Of a DNA stretch of 8,679 nt, positions 5,268-8,679 are shown in pieces; the stretch's first letter is position 1, and each line of letters starts with the position of its first letter. The stretch lies in the NCBI GenBank assembly GCA_012841255.1, contig DUUZ01000154.1, positions 1-8,679 of the forward strand. Direction: 5' to 3'. This DNA comes from Clostridiaceae bacterium (lineage in GTDB: Bacteria; Bacillota; Clostridia; Saccharofermentanales; DTU023). Below the pieces are notes generated by a model. It was not told the DNA's origin and ran no database searches. It was given only the letters and a program-made list of their open reading frames with translations. The position numbers were made by a program, and so were the translations under genes.

Positions 5268-7694
5268 TTCTATTTCCTCCTCATCTTCAAAGATGACCGG
5301 GCATGCAGTATCTGTAATACCCGCAGTCAGCAAGTCATCGTATTGTAAAGACGTTGTATCTTGGGTAATTTTCCGGAAGGCTTTTTCCCGTCCCGGTTTG
5401 AAGCGTCTGAGACGCAGGGCGTTCAGGACCACAAAGATGGAACTGAAGCTCATGGCCAGGGCTCCGATCATGGGAGTCAGCCGGAGTCCGTAGGCTGTAT
5501 AAAAGACACCTGCTGCAACCGGGATTGCAACCACATTGTAGAAGAAGGCCCAGAAGAGATTCTCCTTGATGGTCCGCAGGGTCTTGCGGCTGAGTTCAAT
5601 GGCAGTCACAGCATCGTTCAGTTCATTTCTGACCAGAACAACGTCTGCCGATTCAATGGCGATATCACTGCCCGCCCCGATGGCAATCCCGATATCCGCG
5701 ATGGCCAGTGCAGGAGCATCGTTGATGCCGTCGCCGACCATGGCCACGCGCTCACCCTGATCCCGCAGCCGCTTGACCACCTCCGCCTTATCCGTGGGCA
5801 GGACTTCCGCGATCACCTGGACACCGCCCAGTTCACGGCCGATGGCCTCGGCGGTTTCCCGCCTGTCGCCCGTCAGCATGATGACCCGGATGCCCAGCTT
5901 GTGCAGGCGTTCCACGGCTGCGACACTCCCCGCCTTCAGCTGGTCGGTCGCACCGATCAGGCCGATGAGGGAGGATCCCAGCGCCAGGAAGAGGATGGTC
6001 CGCCCCTCCAGGGACAGGCGGCCGGCTTCCTTTTCCAGGGCCTCATCCCGGATGCCCAGTTCCTTCATATAGTTGGAGCTCCCGATGTAGACTTCCTCAC
6101 CGTCCTCCAGTACTCCCCGGATGCCCCGTCCCGGGACCGCCTGGAATTCCCTGAGTGGGACACGGCCGGTCAGGCCCCGGTCTTCCGCAGCCTTGAGGAC
6201 GGCACCTGCCAGGGGATGCTCGGACAGCTCCTCCAGTGTGGCTGCAAGCTCCAGGACGTCCTCTTTCGTCCGGAAGCTTTCATGGACGCCGGACCGGACC
6301 AGGATTTCCGTGACCCGGGGTTTTCCCTCGGTCAGGGTGCCGGTCTTGTCAAAGATGACGCTGTTGAGATTCCCCGCCCCTTCCAAAGCCTCCCCGGATT
6401 TGATCAGGATGCCGTTTCGGGCTCCCTGGCCGGTTGCCACCATAATGGCAACAGGGGTTGCCAGGCCCAGGGCACAGGGACATGAGATGACCAGGACCGA
6501 GATGGCCATGGAGAAGGCCAGTTCGCCCGGGTAGCCGGCGATCAGCCAGACTGCCAGGGTCACAACCGCAATGGCGATGACAATGGGGACAAAGACCCCC
6601 GACACCCGGTCAGCCAGACGGGCCACAGGCGCCTTGGAGGAAGAGGCCTCCTCCATCAGGTGGATCATCTGGGCCAGCGTGGTGTCCTCGCCTGTCTTGG
6701 TCGCCTCGAAAAGCAGGGTTCCCGTCCCGTTGATGGTGGCCGAGGTCACCCGGTCCCCTGCCGCCTTTTCGACCGGGATGCTCTCCCCGGTCATAGCCGA
6801 CTCGTCGATGGAACTGTGGCCTTCCCGGACCACTCCGTCACAGGGCACCCTGCCCCCGGGCAGGAGGACCACCAGGTCGCCGGGCTTGAGTTCATCGGCG
6901 CTGATCTCCACCCGTTCGCCGTCCCGCATGACCAGAGCCGTTTGCGGGACCAGATCCAGAAGGCCGGTCAGGGCCTCGGATGTCTTGCCCTTGGCCCGGG
7001 CCTCCAAAGTTTTCCCCACCATGATCAGGACCAGGATCATGGCCGCCGACTCGAAGTAGAGCTGGTGGAGATAGCGGTCGATCAGGGCCGCATCGCCTGT
7101 CCCCAGGCCGTTGCCGATCCTGTAGATGGCAAAGATGCCGAAGACAAAGGAAGCCGCGGACCCCAGCGCAATCAGGCTGTTCATATTGGGCGCCCGGTGG
7201 AGCAGGCCCTTGAAACCTGAAGTAAAGAAGAAATAGTTGATCAGCATGACTGCCAGGGCGAAGACCATCTGGATCAGGGCGTAGCCCACGGCATTGACAT
7301 GCCCCGACAAAAAGGAAGGCAGGGGCAGGCCCAGCATGGGACCCATGGAGATCCACATGAGGGGGATCAGGATGACGGTGGAATAAAGAAGACGCCGCGT
7401 CATCAGCCGCTCTTCCTTCTCCCGCTCTTCGACCAGTTTCTGCCGTTCGGCCCGGCGGTCGGTCTTTGCCGATGCGGAACCCTCTCCCAGAAGACTGATC
7501 CCGTAGCCGGTCTTTTCAACAGTCTCCATGACGGCACTTTCCGTCTGGGAAGACAGATCCAGATCCAGGGTCATGGTCCCGGTCAGGACATTGACATTGA
7601 CATCGCTGACGCCCTCCAATTTGGATACGGCGCGCCGGACGGCGGCTTCACAGGCTGCGCATGTCATGCCGGTCACTGCAAATGTTTTTTTCAT
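5061..7694 (-). CDS. copA: Copper-exporting P1B-type ATPase with fused C-terminal CopZ-like domain
   Basis: This 877-residue membrane ATPase is predicted to move Cu(+) out of the cytoplasm using ATP. Domains in order: N-terminal heavy-metal domain with MTCAAC (Cys12, Cys15); eight predicted membrane segments; actuator TGES (302-305); metal-site CPC (405-407); phosphorylation loop DKTGTLT with Asp449; nucleotide-binding HP (His493-Pro494); GDGIND (654-659); YN in the seventh and MxxSS in the eighth membrane helix, both typical of Cu(+) pumps; then a 42-residue linker and a second heavy-metal domain with MTCGHC (Cys823, Cys826). The start at 7694 is preferred over an ATG at 7724 because an AAGGGGGG ribosome binding site lies eight bases upstream and the heavy-metal domain begins immediately. 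The gene follows an unrecognised membrane-protein gene after 94 bases and ends at a strong terminator. Family and metal assignment are confident from these motifs; no copper regulator is visible. Confidence 0.95.
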   Translation of the reverse strand: MKKTFAVTGMTCAACEAAVRRAVSKLEGVSDVNVNVLTGTMTLDLDLSSQTESAVMETVEKTGYGISLLGEGSASAKTDRRAERQKLVEEREKEERLMTRRLLYSTVILIPLMWISMGPMLGLPLPSFLSGHVNAVGYALIQMVFALAVMLINYFFFTSGFKGLLHRAPNMNSLIALGSAASFVFGIFAIYRIGNGLGTGDAALIDRYLHQLYFESAAMILVLIMVGKTLEARAKGKTSEALTGLLDLVPQTALVMRDGERVEISADELKPGDLVVLLPGGRVPCDGVVREGHSSIDESAMTGESIPVEKAAGDRVTSATINGTGTLLFEATKTGEDTTLAQMIHLMEEASSSKAPVARLADRVSGVFVPIVIAIAVVTLAVWLIAGYPGELAFSMAISVLVISCPCALGLATPVAIMVATGQGARNGILIKSGEALEGAGNLNSVIFDKTGTLTEGKPRVTEILVRSGVHESFRTKEDVLELAATLEELSEHPLAGAVLKAAEDRGLTGRVPLREFQAVPGRGIRGVLEDGEEVYIGSSNYMKELGIRDEALEKEAGRLSLEGRTILFLALGSSLIGLIGATDQLKAGSVAAVERLHKLGIRVIMLTGDRRETAEAIGRELGGVQVIAEVLPTDKAEVVKRLRDQGERVAMVGDGINDAPALAIADIGIAIGAGSDIAIESADVVLVRNELNDAVTAIELSRKTLRTIKENLFWAFFYNVVAIPVAAGVFYTAYGLRLTPMIGALAMSFSSIFVVLNALRLRRFKPGREKAFRKITQDTTSLQYDDLLTAGITDTACPVIFEDEEEIEMDRKIVLTVDGMTCGHCTARVEKALKELPGVTDAKADLDSKKVTVETDGGVALEAMKAAVEEAGYQVV

Positions 7695-7742
7695 GGGCAA
7701 GACCCCCCCTTTCCTGTAAAACATAGTAGGACGCAGGCATAA

Positions 7743-7787
7743 AAGCGGCGGTAACGCCCGGCGCGAAAGGATGGCGGACGACCGCTT
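7743..7787 (-). terminator. Weak terminator-like or attenuator-like stem between the 272-residue gene and copA
   Basis: Immediately after the TGA at 7789, AAGCGG pairs with CCGCTT across a GC-rich loop that can itself fold (CGCC/GGCG). Only four U residues follow on the minus strand. It could slow or partly end transcription before copA, or be an intercistronic processing structure. No convincing copA promoter is seen in the 94-base gap, so read-through from upstream is plausible. Confidence 0.3.
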
Positions 7788-7788
7788 G

Positions 7789-8607
7789 TCAGGACTGCTT
7801 TTGGGACTTTGGCCGGAAGGCCTCTTTGATCCGGCGGCGGAAGAGGAGCTTTTGGATCCAGTGGTAGAAGCGCCGGCGGCGGGACAGGAGAGTCGTATCC
7901 AGGGGATAGAAAAAGCGGCCGCTCTCCATATCCAGCAAAAGGGGATAGAGGCTGATGCGGCGGCCGGGGTTGCAAAGATAGTTGACGGCCCCTGCTCCGG
8001 CGGACGTCACCTCATCCCGGTTTTTCATGTCCGTTACAAATAGGATCGTATTACGGACTGCCGGATAAAAACGGTAGAACTCGGTGATGTGACGTTCACA
8101 TTCCTTGAGGATCTGATCGACGATCAGGACATTGAGCATGGGGTGGTAGAAGATGAAGACCCGGTCCACATAAGGGGTCCGGCCAAATGTAGGCAGCTTC
8201 CTTTTCCGCACAAAAACCGCATCAAAGGGCTGGGCGGCCGACCGCTTCCAGCCGGGCCCGATAAAGGAAGAGCGGAAATAGGAGCGGAAATCCGGCAGGG
8301 TCTCCTGCAGCTTGGTATAGCCTCCCGGCAGTTTGAAGCGGCGCATCCGGTCCAGCCGGGCCAGGCTGTCGGGATTTCCGGGGCTGAAACGCTCCAGCTT
8401 GGCGGATGAAAAGAGCTGGAAGATAAAGATGAGGACCATGAGCCCGTAAAGGACGAAGGCCGCCGTCAGGGCCTTGTCCAGATAATCCAGGGCGGCCAGG
8501 GCCGGGATCTCCCCGGCCTTTTTGGATAGGGCCAAAAGCCCTGCTCCCAGGAGGAGCAGGATAATGAAATGGGAAAGGATATCCCGGATCCAGCCCTTTC
8601 CGCGCAT
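7789..8607 (-). CDS. Unrecognised 272-residue membrane-anchored protein
   Basis: I do not recognise the family. Two hydrophobic segments lie near the N-terminus (about 10-27, FIILLLLGAGLLAL; about 46-66, FVLYGLMVLIFIFQLF), separated by a short loop, so most of the protein probably lies on one side of the membrane, likely the cytoplasm. The remaining 200 residues are soluble-looking, rich in Arg, Lys and aromatic residues, with a strongly basic C-terminal part (LLSRRRRFYH, LLFRRRIKEAFR). No catalytic motif or metal-binding cluster stands out. The start is supported by coupling to the upstream gene: its TGA lies two bases before this ATG (TGAGTATG), and no strong independent ribosome binding site is present. 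Whether it is functionally linked to copA, 94 bases downstream, is unclear. Confidence 0.8.
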   Translation of the reverse strand: MRGKGWIRDILSHFIILLLLGAGLLALSKKAGEIPALAALDYLDKALTAAFVLYGLMVLIFIFQLFSSAKLERFSPGNPDSLARLDRMRRFKLPGGYTKLQETLPDFRSYFRSSFIGPGWKRSAAQPFDAVFVRKRKLPTFGRTPYVDRVFIFYHPMLNVLIVDQILKECERHITEFYRFYPAVRNTILFVTDMKNRDEVTSAGAGAVNYLCNPGRRISLYPLLLDMESGRFFYPLDTTLLSRRRRFYHWIQKLLFRRRIKEAFRPKSQKQS

Positions 8608-8609
8608 AC

Positions 8610-8679
8610 TCAGGGAGTCAGGGTCAGGCGGGTCTCCATCTCGGCCACATGGCCGATGGTCTGGTAGACCGAGCAGTAT
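8610..8679 (-). CDS. C-terminal end of an unrecognised upstream gene (partial)
   Basis: The frame enters from the right edge and gives 22 residues (YCSVYQTIGHVAEMETRLTL, then TP) before TGA at 8612-8610. Its stop is two bases from the next ATG, the arrangement of a translationally coupled operon, which supports it as a real gene end. Too little is present to name a family. Confidence 0.5.
   Translation of the reverse strand, partial: YCSVYQTIGHVAEMETRLTLTP

Noticed and set aside
4956..5348. 130-codon plus-strand frame reading through the intergenic region
   Set aside because: It runs through the copA terminator stem and antisense to the CopZ-like domain, with no ribosome binding site or recognisable protein.
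5361..6485. 374-codon plus-strand frame and other plus-strand frames across 5100-7740
   Set aside because: They are shadows of copA, whose minus-strand frame carries every expected P-type ATPase motif.
6892..7356. 154-codon minus-strand frame within copA
   Set aside because: It is a different frame of the same strand inside a well-supported ATPase gene.
7695..7724. Upstream ATG of copA adding ten residues (MFYRKGGVLP)
   Set aside because: The extra residues overlap the strong AAGGGGGG ribosome binding site that serves the ATG at 7694, where the heavy-metal domain starts.

Overview
The window looks like chromosomal DNA of a moderately GC-rich Gram-positive bacterium, most likely an anaerobic member of the Bacillota (Clostridia). 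The main reasons are a secreted vWA protein built from Spy0128/Cna-type isopeptide domains, strong AGGAGG-like ribosome binding sites, and a CopA-type copper ATPase with heavy-metal domains at both ends. This taxonomic placement is inference. All supported genes lie on the minus strand, so transcription runs from high to low coordinates.

In transcription order: the 3' end of an unrecognised gene (8679-8610); two bases later an unrecognised 272-residue protein with two N-terminal membrane segments (8607-7789); a Cu(+) P-type ATPase fused to a C-terminal CopZ-like metallochaperone domain (7694-5061); a strong intrinsic terminator (5030-4983); an intergenic stretch with a good sigma-A-type promoter (4861-4833) and a leader of about 345 nt with several hairpins; then a very long cell-surface adhesin or pilin-like gene that starts at 4481 and runs off the left edge at base 1.

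The surface-protein gene is the most notable part. It spans 1493 codons in the window with one in-frame stop, a TAG at codon 73 between the signal peptide and the vWA domain. The TAG sits in a 6-bp tandem near-duplication (CAGACC TAGACC). No other stop interrupts the following 1420 codons. These encode a vWA domain with a full MIDAS motif and a large insertion, two further beta-rich domains, and eight Spy0128-like domains. Six of those eight form alternating A/B modules with an exact 693-bp super-period. The C-terminal end, where a sorting signal would be, lies outside the window.

The copper ATPase has a consensus Shine-Dalgarno and ATG inside its reading frame, exactly at the start of the CopZ-like domain. 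Internal initiation could therefore release a free 68-residue chaperone. No copper regulator gene, mobile element, RNA gene of a known family or CRISPR array was found. The plus strand carries only shadow reading frames.
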